IMG/VR virus record: IMGVR_UViG_3300032668_001453
Coordinates: 1 to 35,610 of that record
Reading direction: 5' to 3' (one strand)
Source: a virus
DNA length: 35,610 bases
Shown here: positions 20,786 through 26,918 of the stretch, piece by piece
How the letters are laid out: each line of letters opens with the position of its first letter
Numbering within the stretch: position 1 is the first letter of the stretch
Translations under genes and position numbers: made by a program
The notes under the pieces: generated by a model
Seen by the model: only the letters and a program-made list of their open reading frames with translations
Databases searched by the model: none
Told to the model about the DNA's origin: nothing

Positions 20786-21344
20786 CAATTATTTTCCTAA
20801 TCTTTTCCTTGTCGTATTTAATAAATGGTGTGTATTTCTTAAACTTAAGAGAGAATGTTTCCCATATTGGATTGTCCTTGAGCATCTTATTCCAATATTT
20901 CATACATCCTGTTAAATCAGAAAGAACACATATAGTTTCTAAGGAGATTTGTTTACCCAAATACAAATTAAAAATATATGGTGGTTGATTATCAATTACA
21001 GCAAAATTCGAATTAAAATCATCATTAAATTTTGATAAGTCATTTGTTATAAGATATGTAAGTGATTGAGTTTTTTTGATCCATTCACTATATATGGTTT
21101 CAGCTTCCTCGGAGTATACTATATCTTTAACCCATGCAGTATCTTTTTCTACAAAATTTGAAAGCATCAAATCGTGTGGATCTTTATGTTTTGATAACTT
21201 TTCAAAGAAAATTTTATCTTTTCTTTTATTAAAACTATCCAATGAAGCAGATGATTTACCAGAATATCTGTGATAATCATAAGTTTTGCTTTGAAAATGA
21301 TTCTTCAAAGCAAGATAGTCTTTATAGCATTCAAACGGTGTCAT
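20769..21344 (-). CDS. 59: Replicative helicase loader gp59
   Basis: Loads the gp41 helicase onto gp32-coated single strands. KRKDKIFFEKLSKHKDPHDL aligns with T4 gp59 KRRDKYFFQKLSEKYKLKEL; SNFVEKDTAWVKDI aligns with SNLVANQDAWIGDI; PPYIFNLYLGKQISLETICVL and NPIWETFSLKFKKY match the C-terminal half. The length of 191 residues is slightly shorter than T4's 217. Its start overlaps the gp33 stop as ATGA, preserving the T4 33-59 order. No separate promoter is seen. Confidence 0.9.
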   Translation of the reverse strand: MTPFECYKDYLALKNHFQSKTYDYHRYSGKSSASLDSFNKRKDKIFFEKLSKHKDPHDLMLSNFVEKDTAWVKDIVYSEEAETIYSEWIKKTQSLTYLITNDLSKFNDDFNSNFAVIDNQPPYIFNLYLGKQISLETICVLSDLTGCMKYWNKMLKDNPIWETFSLKFKKYTPFIKYDKEKIRKIIVDKFS

Positions 21345-21571
21345 ATAGGTAGCTGTGCGGTCTTCTTAAGAATATTTAAAGATTCTGCTTCTGCTTGTAT
21401 CTTTAATTTAATAATAGAATCCTTCTTAATAAGAGCAGCAGCATATTCAACATCGAGTTCATGGTTCTCACACCAATGTACTACAGCATCAATGTAATCC
21501 ATTTTCTTCTCAAGCCGAATGGATTCTATATCAGATATGAATGTGGTATTATGTTCTAAAACTGGCATCAA
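21341..21571 (-). CDS. 33: Late transcription co-activator gp33-like, 76 aa
   Basis: In T4, gp33 bridges RNA polymerase (beta flap) and the sliding clamp for late transcription. The core here, FISDIESIRLEKKMDYIDAV... SIIKLKIQAEAESLNILKK, follows T4 gp33 FIIEKMVEEFGMSYLEAT... GIIEKIQSEAIDENLLRP in pattern and spacing, and the gene directly precedes gp59 as in T4. It is shorter than T4 gp33 (112) at both ends. It lacks the LDFLL-type clamp-binding tail; the C-terminus is TAQLPI, possibly an alternative clamp motif. Confidence 0.75.
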   Translation of the reverse strand: MMPVLEHNTTFISDIESIRLEKKMDYIDAVVHWCENHELDVEYAAALIKKDSIIKLKIQAEAESLNILKKTAQLPI

Positions 21572-21576
21572 ATCTC

Positions 21577-22716
21577 CTATATTGCTTTAAGTAGAATGGT
21601 ATCTTCATTGATCCGCTTTTGTAGCGCACCAACATTCAATTCCTTCATGAGTTTGTCTAGAACCCTTTTACCACCATTTTGTAATTTTGTCAATAGGTCA
21701 TCGGCCTTTCTACCGAATCGGAACGTTTTACTTTTGTTCTCATCATATTTCGTGATGGTTACTCCCTTAACGTCCAATCCTCCGCGGTCTAGTGCATAGA
21801 ATACGGTAGCCGTTTTATATCTGGTATTAAAGAGCCAGAATTCCTGAGCACCAACCAATTTCTCTGGAGCAATAGAAACCAATTTAAATTCCTTGCTTTC
21901 CTTAAGATACTTTACATTCTTAAGTTTTTTATCCAAAGAAACTGGTCGGGGCTTTCGTATCTGAACATTCTTCTTTTTAGTATTTGAAGAATATTTTTCT
22001 GCATCAGATACAACGGAAGTGTAGAATGTCGACCGTTCCTTATGTTGTTCTTTCGTGTATGAATAACCTTCTGCAAGAGATGCAGGACAACCCTTAGATG
22101 CAAGGATTACTGCCTCATCTGCAATAGGTTTATAATATTCTGCGACTCTGAGTGCCAAATTAGGCGGCAATTCATGTTTCTGCAGAGTTTCATACATTGA
22201 TACAGACCAACCAGATGTGTCGATCATTTTCTCAAACATAGCAATAAAATCAGAAACACGATCAGTAATACGATCCTGAATTGAAGGTTTTTCTTTTACT
22301 TCTTCTGATTTAAGTTCTTCTTTATCTTTGAGATGCTTATAACTTTCCTTGATATACCTATCAAGTTGTTCATAACGAACTTCAGGGAGCTTGGCGCCAC
22401 GTGTAATCATCCTGGCAATCCAACCAGCATTTACAGGGAACCAAGTATCCGAGACGTTTTTCATTTTCTTGGCATCTTCAGTACGATTTACGTTCCGAAG
22501 ATATGCATCCAGATACTTACGAGCATCATCCCTAGTACACATATAGTGATACCAGTTCTGTGCTCTGCCATAAGCAATATCATCAAGAAAAGAAGTGGAT
22601 TGGAATAATGGCTCATCGCCCATGTACTTAGAATTGATGAGTTGTGTTTCAGTAAAGGTTAACTTTACTTTTTTCATCTTCTTTGCAGCAAGACTAGGTA
22701 CTGGACGACGAGCCAT
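21577..22716 (-). CDS. Conserved T4-like phage protein, 379 aa
   Basis: MARRPVPSLAAKKMKKVKLT... with RTEDAKKMKNVSDTWFPVNAGWIARM, HKERSTFYTSVVSDAEKY, RKPRPVSLDKKLKNVKYLKE, EFWLFNTRYKTATVFYA and GKRVLDKLMKELN. I associate these blocks with a conserved protein of T4-like phages of marine and alphaproteobacterial hosts. No enzymatic motif is visible. The protein is lysine-rich with a charged mid-region. It heads the transcription unit with gp33 and gp59, from the promoter at 22744-22772, so an early replication/transcription role is plausible. Confidence 0.75.
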   Translation of the reverse strand: MARRPVPSLAAKKMKKVKLTFTETQLINSKYMGDEPLFQSTSFLDDIAYGRAQNWYHYMCTRDDARKYLDAYLRNVNRTEDAKKMKNVSDTWFPVNAGWIARMITRGAKLPEVRYEQLDRYIKESYKHLKDKEELKSEEVKEKPSIQDRITDRVSDFIAMFEKMIDTSGWSVSMYETLQKHELPPNLALRVAEYYKPIADEAVILASKGCPASLAEGYSYTKEQHKERSTFYTSVVSDAEKYSSNTKKKNVQIRKPRPVSLDKKLKNVKYLKESKEFKLVSIAPEKLVGAQEFWLFNTRYKTATVFYALDRGGLDVKGVTITKYDENKSKTFRFGRKADDLLTKLQNGGKRVLDKLMKELNVGALQKRINEDTILLKAI

Positions 22717-22743
22717 GATATATCCTCTATCAGCGTATATTGT

Positions 22744-22772
22744 ATATTATATCAAATAAAAGGAAATGTCAA
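22744..22772 (-). promoter_or_regulatory. Sigma70-like promoter for the gp33-gp59 unit
   Basis: On the minus strand TTGACA (22772-22767), then TAATAT after 17 bases (22749-22744), overlapping TATAAT after 15 bases. Confidence 0.7.
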
Positions 22773-22775
22773 GGG

Positions 22776-23009
22776 TTAATTTAGGTTTACAATGCTATCT
22801 TTCAAATTTTCTTCATCAACAAGCTCAAGATGACGATTATTTGTATTTAAAACATATCCGATAGCAGTAAGAAGTTGCTCGAATTTCTCCAGATGAACAT
22901 CGTACGTATCTTCATCTGAAGCAAAATATGTATGAGAATAATTCTCAAGCATATGCTGCTCCTTATCGTCAAGACGTTCAAATGATAGAGTCACTCTGAT
23001 ATTGTTCAT
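22776..23009 (-). CDS. Hypothetical acidic protein, 77 aa
   Basis: MNNIRVTLSFERLDDKEQHM... NLKDSIVNLN. Unrecognised; likely a small alpha/beta protein without signal peptide or cysteines. AAAGGAA lies before ATG 23009. It is separated by 20 bases from the DUF932 gene upstream and probably shares its promoter. Confidence 0.7.
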   Translation of the reverse strand: MNNIRVTLSFERLDDKEQHMLENYSHTYFASDEDTYDVHLEKFEQLLTAIGYVLNTNNRHLELVDEENLKDSIVNLN

Positions 23010-23029
23010 TTTAATTCCTTTCTATTAAA

Positions 23030-23989
23030 TTAGGCGGCTTCTGCCATTTCAATGGCAGTTTCAAGGGCATGGGTTTTCAGGTTCCGATTAGAACCATACC
23101 ATGCCGATTGCAGACGGTTTTCCTGACTCCGACCGGCAAGATGATCGGTGTAATACGTAGTGGCATTAAATAGCTGCCAAAAGGTACCACGAGCATATTC
23201 TGCACCAGGCTGAGTATCGACAATTTCAAGAACTGTCTTAGCGGGCTTGGACAATTCCTTCTTGGAATCCGTCTTAGATGTAGCAACCGGGAACACACGC
23301 TTGAAGTATTCAACCATGTTCTCGTTTGTGTAACGCTTTTGACCCAAGAATTGAGCCATTTCCTTATACTTGGCAAGCTTGTCGGCGGCAACACCGAGCA
23401 TTAGCTTGACAGAGTCGCCGTTGAATTCACGACGATGCGAAAACTTGACCATCCGCTCAACCTTGGTATTCAAGGAAAGTGTCAGGGTATTGTTACACAC
23501 CACACGGATCGGGGTAAACCGAACGTCGGTAGAAAAGCCATATTTGTGGAAATTCGAGAAGTGAAGATACGATTCCACTTCATCACCCTTGAAAAGGGAA
23601 AAGCCGTCCTTGACCTTTGCAAGCGCCCAGACAATTTGGCCATCCTTCAGCGACCCTGCCGTGTGCATTTCCATGTCACCTTCGGCAATAAAGTCGTTGA
23701 AGAATTCAAATGCTTCCGAATTTTGAACGGGATTCCAGTCATCAGAAACAATGTCAAGAATTGTATTATCAGAGGTGCGTACCAGAGCAGACCGACCGAC
23801 GGAAACGTCCTTACCGCCGACGTTAGCAAAGGCCGGGATCTTCTCGACCTTCCAATTTAGGTCTGCTGCCTCGAGCATCTGCTCGGGGGTCAGGTCATCG
23901 GGGACGCAAGTGCCCAGACCATGCCAAGGTGTAGGTCCAGCATAAGCCATAGAGGCCTTGCCATTCTTAATTTCAAGTTCGTGTGCCAT
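23030..23989 (-). CDS. DUF932 family phage/plasmid-like protein
   Basis: 319 residues typical of DUF932 (the phage/plasmid-like protein family): PTPWHGLGTCVPDDLTPEQM at the N-terminus, RSALVRTSDNTILDIVSDDW, EAFEFFNDFI, TPIRVVCNNTLTLSLN and a C-terminal TFWQLFNATTYYTDH block. The family is common in phages and plasmids and its biochemical role is not established; a nucleic-acid-associated function is often supposed. The gene is more GC-rich than its neighbours. It has GAAGGG as SD and a dedicated promoter upstream. Confidence 0.9.
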   Translation of the reverse strand: MAHELEIKNGKASMAYAGPTPWHGLGTCVPDDLTPEQMLEAADLNWKVEKIPAFANVGGKDVSVGRSALVRTSDNTILDIVSDDWNPVQNSEAFEFFNDFIAEGDMEMHTAGSLKDGQIVWALAKVKDGFSLFKGDEVESYLHFSNFHKYGFSTDVRFTPIRVVCNNTLTLSLNTKVERMVKFSHRREFNGDSVKLMLGVAADKLAKYKEMAQFLGQKRYTNENMVEYFKRVFPVATSKTDSKKELSKPAKTVLEIVDTQPGAEYARGTFWQLFNATTYYTDHLAGRSQENRLQSAWYGSNRNLKTHALETAIEMAEAA

Positions 23990-24024
23990 TTTAACCCTTC
24001 ACTGTAGTTGTTAATTACAAAACA

Positions 24025-24053
24025 AATATATCATATAAAATAAAATAAGTCAA
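24025..24053 (-). promoter_or_regulatory. Sigma70-like promoter for the DUF932 gene
   Basis: On the minus strand TTGACT (24053-24048), a 17-base spacer and TATATT (24030-24025). Confidence 0.7.
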
Positions 24054-24072
24054 TCGTTTTTTAATTATTTCA

Positions 24073-24216
24073 TCAAACCCCATGTAACTTTTTTAATGTC
24101 AAAAAAATGAACTCATTAACTAGGTCATCATGCATTTTTTGCGCTACTGACTTCTTAAGATTTGTGCGCCGAGCAACACGGCCGTCATTAAGTACAATTT
24201 CAACGTAGTACATCAT
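24073..24216 (-). CDS. Small basic protein, 47 aa
   Basis: From ATG 24216, with GAGAGG six bases upstream, it reads MMYYVEIVLNDGRVARRTNL... LKKLHGV. A basic central stretch follows a short beta-like start. A mini-ORF (ATGATGTTGAGAGGTTCTTAA, encoding MMLRGS) starts at the predicted transcription start and its stop overlaps this ATG (TAATG), suggesting coupled initiation. Confidence 0.6.
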   Translation of the reverse strand: MMYYVEIVLNDGRVARRTNLKKSVAQKMHDDLVNEFIFLTLKKLHGV

Positions 24217-24242
24217 TAAGAACCTCTCAACATCATAGTTGG

Positions 24243-24271
24243 ATCTTAACCTATTTTTAAAAATAAGTCAA
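24243..24271 (-). promoter_or_regulatory. Promoter P1 (TTGACT-N17-TAAGAT, minus)
   Basis: On the minus strand TTGACT (24271-24266) and TAAGAT (24248-24243) with a 17-base spacer; ATG ATG begins 7 bases after the -10 box. Same architecture as P2, P3 and P4 nearby. Confidence 0.75.
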
Positions 24272-24274
24272 CCC

Positions 24275-24511
24275 CTATTTTTTGGCCAGCCATTCGGGCA
24301 TAGTGATCCGGGCCCGTCGGACGGCGATCGGCCCGAGAGGGCGACCTTTCCGATCCTTACCGCCAGGTACCAGGTACTCGTCGGAGATATACTCCACCGA
24401 GCAGAGGCTTTTGGGGCGATATTCACCGCCCAGGATACACCACCCCTTGGCAGTTTCATTGCCTGGGACAAGGAGGGTCTCGAAGGTAACCAATTGTCGC
24501 TTCATCATCAT
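24275..24511 (-). CDS. Hypothetical protein, 78 aa, GC-rich
   Basis: MMMKRQLVTFETLLVPGNET... RITMPEWLAKK. The first six residues (MMMKRQ) lie inside the 55-bp inverted repeat and are shared with the divergent gene at 24976; the rest is unrelated. It is rich in Gly, Pro and Arg (GGKDRKGRPLGPIAVRRAR), with GC content far above the flanking DNA. The predicted transcription start is at the first ATG, so it would be leaderless. Function is unknown. Confidence 0.65.
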   Translation of the reverse strand: MMMKRQLVTFETLLVPGNETAKGWCILGGEYRPKSLCSVEYISDEYLVPGGKDRKGRPLGPIAVRRARITMPEWLAKK

Positions 24512-24548
24512 ATATGCATCTTATACCAATTAAAGAAAAAAGTCAAAC
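24494..24548. repeat. 55-bp perfect inverted repeat, left arm
   Basis: This arm is the exact reverse complement of 24939-24993. It contains promoter P2 and the first six codons of the minus-strand gene that starts at 24511. Confidence 0.97.
24518..24546 (-). promoter_or_regulatory. Promoter P2 (TTGACT-N17-TAAGAT, minus)
   Basis: On the minus strand TTGACT (24546-24541), a 17-base spacer and TAAGAT (24523-24518); the ATG triplets begin at the predicted +1. Confidence 0.78.
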
Positions 24549-24551
24549 TAA

Positions 24552-24585
24552 TCATATCAATACGTTAGTGCTAACCCATTGATTT
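24552..24585. repeat. 34-bp direct repeat (copy 1 of 2) with an inverted iteron pair
   Basis: Identical to 24900-24933. Each copy contains one reverse and one forward iteron separated by TG. The two copies bracket the iteron region just inside the inverted-repeat arms. Confidence 0.95.
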
Positions 24586-24899
24586 TATTAAGAAAATATT
24601 TTCAACTTTTTTAAAAAAAATATTTCCCAATTATATCAACACGTTATGTGAGAGACGATGCTAGAGGTTTCTAGGCTGTATAAACCCACACTTAGCATGC
24701 TTAGTATCGTTAGAATTGGGCACTTCCGGCTAACGTATTGATTCTATTAGTATTCTCTGGCTTCGACCTATAGCCTAACGTATTGATATGATTGGAGAAT
24801 TTTGAGAAATTCCCAGGAACGTCGACGAGGTCGAGGTGCTAACCTATTGATTCTATTAGAACGAAAAAAGGTTTAAAAAATTTACTTTTTTATTCCCAT

Positions 24900-24933
24900 T
24901 CATATCAATACGTTAGTGCTAACCCATTGATTT
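24900..24933. repeat. 34-bp direct repeat (copy 2 of 2)
   Basis: Second copy of the repeat at 24552-24585, in the same orientation. Confidence 0.95.
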
Positions 24934-24938
24934 CCTTG

Positions 24939-24993
24939 GTTTGACTTTTTTCTTTAATTGGTATAAGATGCATATATGATGATGAAGCGACAA
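24939..24993. repeat. 55-bp perfect inverted repeat, right arm
   Basis: Exact reverse complement of 24494-24548. It carries promoter P3 and the first six codons of the gene at 24976. Confidence 0.97.
24941..24969 (+). promoter_or_regulatory. Promoter P3 (TTGACT-N17-TAAGAT, plus)
   Basis: TTGACT 24941-24946 and TAAGAT 24964-24969. The predicted +1 at 24976 is the A of the first ATG. Confidence 0.78.
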
Positions 24994-25131
24994 ATGTTTG
25001 ACCTGGTTTTCTTTACCTGCCGCGATGCCCTCCTGGGCGCCGCCCTCTCGGCCGCGGTGTTCTGCGCCGCTTTGCGCTACGGTGGGGCTAACGCCCTGCC
25101 CATCTTCTTCGAACTTTTGTTTAAAAACTGA
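24976..25131 (+). CDS. Small hydrophobic protein, 51 aa
   Basis: MMMKRQMFDLVFFTCRDALL, then GAALSAAVFCAALRYGGANA, then LPIFFELLFKN. One long apolar segment (about residues 17-35) looks like a transmembrane helix with a basic N-terminus, so the protein should lie in the inner membrane. ATG 24976 coincides with the predicted transcription start; the tandem ATGATGATG leaves the exact start unclear. It shares its first codons with the divergent gene through the inverted repeat. GC-rich; no family recognised. Confidence 0.6.
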   Translation: MMMKRQMFDLVFFTCRDALLGAALSAAVFCAALRYGGANALPIFFELLFKN

Positions 25132-25142
25132 CCGGTATGGGG

Positions 25143-25171
25143 TTGACTTATTTCTCGGAATAAGTTAAGAT
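25143..25171 (+). promoter_or_regulatory. Promoter P4 with MMV minigene at +1
   Basis: TTGACT (25143-25148), a 17-base spacer and TAAGAT (25166-25171). ATG ATG GTT TGA begins at 25178, 7 bases after the -10 box: a three-codon minigene just upstream of the AAA ATPase SD. Confidence 0.72.
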
Positions 25172-25200
25172 GCATATATGATGGTTTGAAAGGGTTTCTA

Positions 25201-26073
25201 ATGCCTCGTGGCGTTCCTAAGTCTGGTTTTCGTAATACCAAGAATAACATTGCTCGGATGATGACCGTGCGATCTGACGTTCCGGCCGAACCGCTGGTCG
25301 TCGAGTCTGACTCTGATATTGAGGTCAAGCTGCAAGAACGGTTTGACGTCCTTTCGATGATGACGGATGCCGCCATCGCCGGTGACGTTCGTGCCCTGGT
25401 TGTGTCTGGTCCGGCTGGTCTAGGCAAGTCATTCACCGTCGAAAAGGCGCTCGAGCTGCATGATCCGTCTGAGGCTAATCATCGGATCGTGAAGGGTTAC
25501 GTTCGGGCCCCTGGCTTGTTCAAACTGCTGTATCAGCACCGTCAGGCAGGCAAAGTGCTTGTGTTCGATGATGCTGACGCCATTTGGTTCGATGACGTCT
25601 CGATTAATCTGCTCAAGGCCGTGTGTGACAGCAACGACAAACGTATCGTATCATACATCACCGAAGGTGCTTTGGTCGACGAAGAGTCTGCCGAACTTCT
25701 GCCCAAGAGCTTTCAGTTCGACGGCACGATCATTTTCATCACGAACCACGATTTCGATGCAATGATCGACCGCGGTGACAAACGTGCGCCTCATATGCAG
25801 GCCATGATGTCTCGCGCGCATTATATCGACCTTGCCATGAAAACCACACGCGATTACCTGATCCGTATTCGTCAAGTCGTGCGCGATGGTCTCCTCGAGA
25901 ATATCGGTCTGGATAAAACTGGTCAGTCTGATGTTCTTGCATACGTCGAGGATAATCACAACAAATTGCGTGAACTTTCTCTCCGTATGGTTCTTAAAAT
26001 TGGTAAGATCCGTAAGACAAATGCGACCAATTGGCGTAAAATTGTCAAGATCACCTGCACGAAGGGGGTTTAA
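25201..26073 (+). CDS. AAA-family ATPase, 290 aa
   Basis: Walker A GPAGLGKS is at residues 70-77, Walker B VLVFDDAD at 119-126, and a sensor-1-like IIFITNHDFD follows. The N-terminus MPRGVPKSGFRNTKNN is basic. Start ATG 25201 has AAAGGG six bases upstream and is preferred to TTG 25186. This phage ATPase type is widespread but uncharacterised; it resembles loader-type or remodelling AAA proteins. Being the first sizeable gene next to the iteron region, it could serve replication initiation. The gene is GC-rich compared with most of the window. Confidence 0.85.
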   Translation: MPRGVPKSGFRNTKNNIARMMTVRSDVPAEPLVVESDSDIEVKLQERFDVLSMMTDAAIAGDVRALVVSGPAGLGKSFTVEKALELHDPSEANHRIVKGYVRAPGLFKLLYQHRQAGKVLVFDDADAIWFDDVSINLLKAVCDSNDKRIVSYITEGALVDEESAELLPKSFQFDGTIIFITNHDFDAMIDRGDKRAPHMQAMMSRAHYIDLAMKTTRDYLIRIRQVVRDGLLENIGLDKTGQSDVLAYVEDNHNKLRELSLRMVLKIGKIRKTNATNWRKIVKITCTKGV

Positions 26074-26074
26074 T

Positions 26075-26272
26075 ATGAACAAGAATATTTCCGCGATTGT
26101 TTCCCATATTATGGGGATTGCTGAGACTACACCAGATGACCGTGAGTCTGTGAAACTTTCCAGACTTGCAAATCGTCTGATGCATCAGGGTGCGCCATTT
26201 GAGGCGCCTCTTACAACTTCAGAAATTGCAGATGTTATGTTTTATCTAAAAGGTTCTTCTGCTCCGTGCTAG
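26075..26272 (+). CDS. Hypothetical protein, 65 aa
   Basis: MNKNISAIVSHIMGIAETTP... FYLKGSSAPC. A small helical protein directly after the ATPase stop, with AAGGGGG as SD. Likely co-transcribed with the ATPase. No known family. Confidence 0.7.
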   Translation: MNKNISAIVSHIMGIAETTPDDRESVKLSRLANRLMHQGAPFEAPLTTSEIADVMFYLKGSSAPC

Positions 26273-26290
26273 AAAGGTTTGGTAGATACA

Positions 26291-26434
26291 ATGATGGCAT
26301 TCACTATTACTACTTTCTTAAAGGATAATTGCTTTGACTTTGCTTTTGTGAGGTGTCATGTTTGTTTCCAAGTATGGGGAAAAGTCAACGAAGGTGTTTT
26401 TGATCATAGAACAAGTCATATTTCAATTAATTGA
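26291..26434 (+). CDS. Possible small protein with CxxC, 47 aa
   Basis: MMAFTITTFLKDNCFDFAFV, then RCHVCFQVWGKVNEGVFDHR, then TSHISIN. It has a CxxC pair and later histidines but only a weak, distant SD. It overlaps the head of the next repeat-family chain in another frame, so at most one may be well expressed. Confidence 0.4.
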   Translation: MMAFTITTFLKDNCFDFAFVRCHVCFQVWGKVNEGVFDHRTSHISIN

Positions 26435-26471
26435 AATATTTGATCAAGTTAGGGATGATCTGAGATGGTAA
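26358..26471 (+). CDS. Head gene of plus chain A (repeat family), 37 aa
   Basis: MFVSKYGEKSTKVFLIIEQV, then IFQLIEIFDQVRDDLRW. Only the last ten residues carry the family pattern, ending in the conserved DDLRW. ATG 26358 has a GAGG four bases upstream. The stop is inside ATGGTAA shared with the next gene. Confidence 0.5.
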   Translation: MFVSKYGEKSTKVFLIIEQVIFQLIEIFDQVRDDLRW

Positions 26472-26635
26472 AGAACGAGATTAGGCGTATGAACACAAAT
26501 CAGGCCTTGGATCAAGTCAATCGTCATGTCTGGCATCCAGTCTGGTATCAGGTCAGATATCAGGTCTGGGATCAGGTCTGGTATCAGGTCTGGGATCAGG
26601 TCTGGGATCAGGTCGAGGATGATCTAAGATGGTAA
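26465..26635 (+). CDS. Tetrapeptide-repeat protein, 56 aa
   Basis: MVKNEIRRMNTNQALDQVNR... then eight clean units (WYQVRYQVWDQV type) and EDDLRW. It overlaps both neighbours by 7 bases. The MVKNxI start is shared with the minus-strand members, which shows that both blocks encode the same sense product. Confidence 0.68.
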   Translation: MVKNEIRRMNTNQALDQVNRHVWHPVWYQVRYQVWDQVWYQVWDQVWDQVEDDLRW

Positions 26636-26820
26636 TGAATAGAATTAAGAAAGTTAGGAATCAGGTCAGATATCAGGTCTATAATCAGGTCTATAATCAG
26701 GTCAGATATCAGGTCTGGGATCAGGTCTGGGATCAGGTCAGATATCAGGTCTATAATCAGGTCAGGAATCAGGTCTGGGATCAGGTCAGGAATCAGGTCT
26801 GGGATCAGGTCAGGTGGCAG
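26558..26820 (+). repeat. Array of 12-bp repeats, plus-strand coding block A
   Basis: Uninterrupted units such as CAGGTCTGGGAT, CAGGTCAGATAT, CAGGTCTATAAT and CAGGTCAGGAAT. Same unit and same sense as in the minus-strand block. Confidence 0.9.
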
Positions 26821-26844
26821 TTTGAAAATGATCTAAGATGGTGA
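26629..26844 (+). CDS. Tetrapeptide-repeat protein, 71 aa
   Basis: MVMNRIKKVRNQVRYQVYNQ... WQFENDLRW. About fourteen units, among the most regular arrays in the window. It ends in the 7-base overlap ATGGTGA with a short unrelated ORF. Confidence 0.7.
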   Translation: MVMNRIKKVRNQVRYQVYNQVYNQVRYQVWDQVWDQVRYQVYNQVRNQVWDQVRNQVWDQVRWQFENDLRW

Positions 26845-26918
26845 AAAAACCATTGACAATATCAGCAACCAATGGTATTATGCCTTTATTGAAACACTGT
26901 GAAAGGAACTTAAAATGA
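26838..26918 (+). CDS. Short terminal ORF of chain A, 26 aa
   Basis: MVKKPLTISATNGIMPLLKH... ERNLK. It keeps the MVKK start and 7-base coupling but has no repeats. Its sequence is mostly the promoter of the next gene, and its stop overlaps that gene's start (ATGA). It may be only a coupling leader. Confidence 0.35.
   Translation: MVKKPLTISATNGIMPLLKHCERNLK
26853..26881 (+). promoter_or_regulatory. Sigma70-like promoter for the DUF6745-like gene
   Basis: TTGACA (26853-26858), a 17-base spacer and TATTAT (26876-26881). Confidence 0.75.

Larger units (their letters stand above)
24549..24938. other. Iteron region: candidate replication origin or master operator
   Basis: This 390-base gene-free stretch lies between two divergent promoters. 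It holds eight copies of the 13-mer CTAACSYATTGAT (or complement), at 24556 (reverse), 24571 (forward), 24635 (reverse, imperfect), 24730, 24775 and 24839 (forward), 24904 (reverse) and 24919 (forward). AT-rich tracts (24583-24630 and 24863-24895) could unwind. The two end pairs form inverted couples separated by 2 bases. All genes read away from this centre for several kb in both directions. Iterons plus easily melted DNA are the usual parts of an initiator-controlled origin, but an operator for divergent regulation is also possible. Confidence 0.65.

Noticed and set aside
23435-23860. Plus-strand ORF antisense to DUF932
   Set aside because: Shadow of a well-supported conserved gene in a GC-richer region.
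24494-24993. Transposon or insertion sequence ends
   Set aside because: The inverted repeats are promoters plus gene starts facing outward, and no transposase lies between them.
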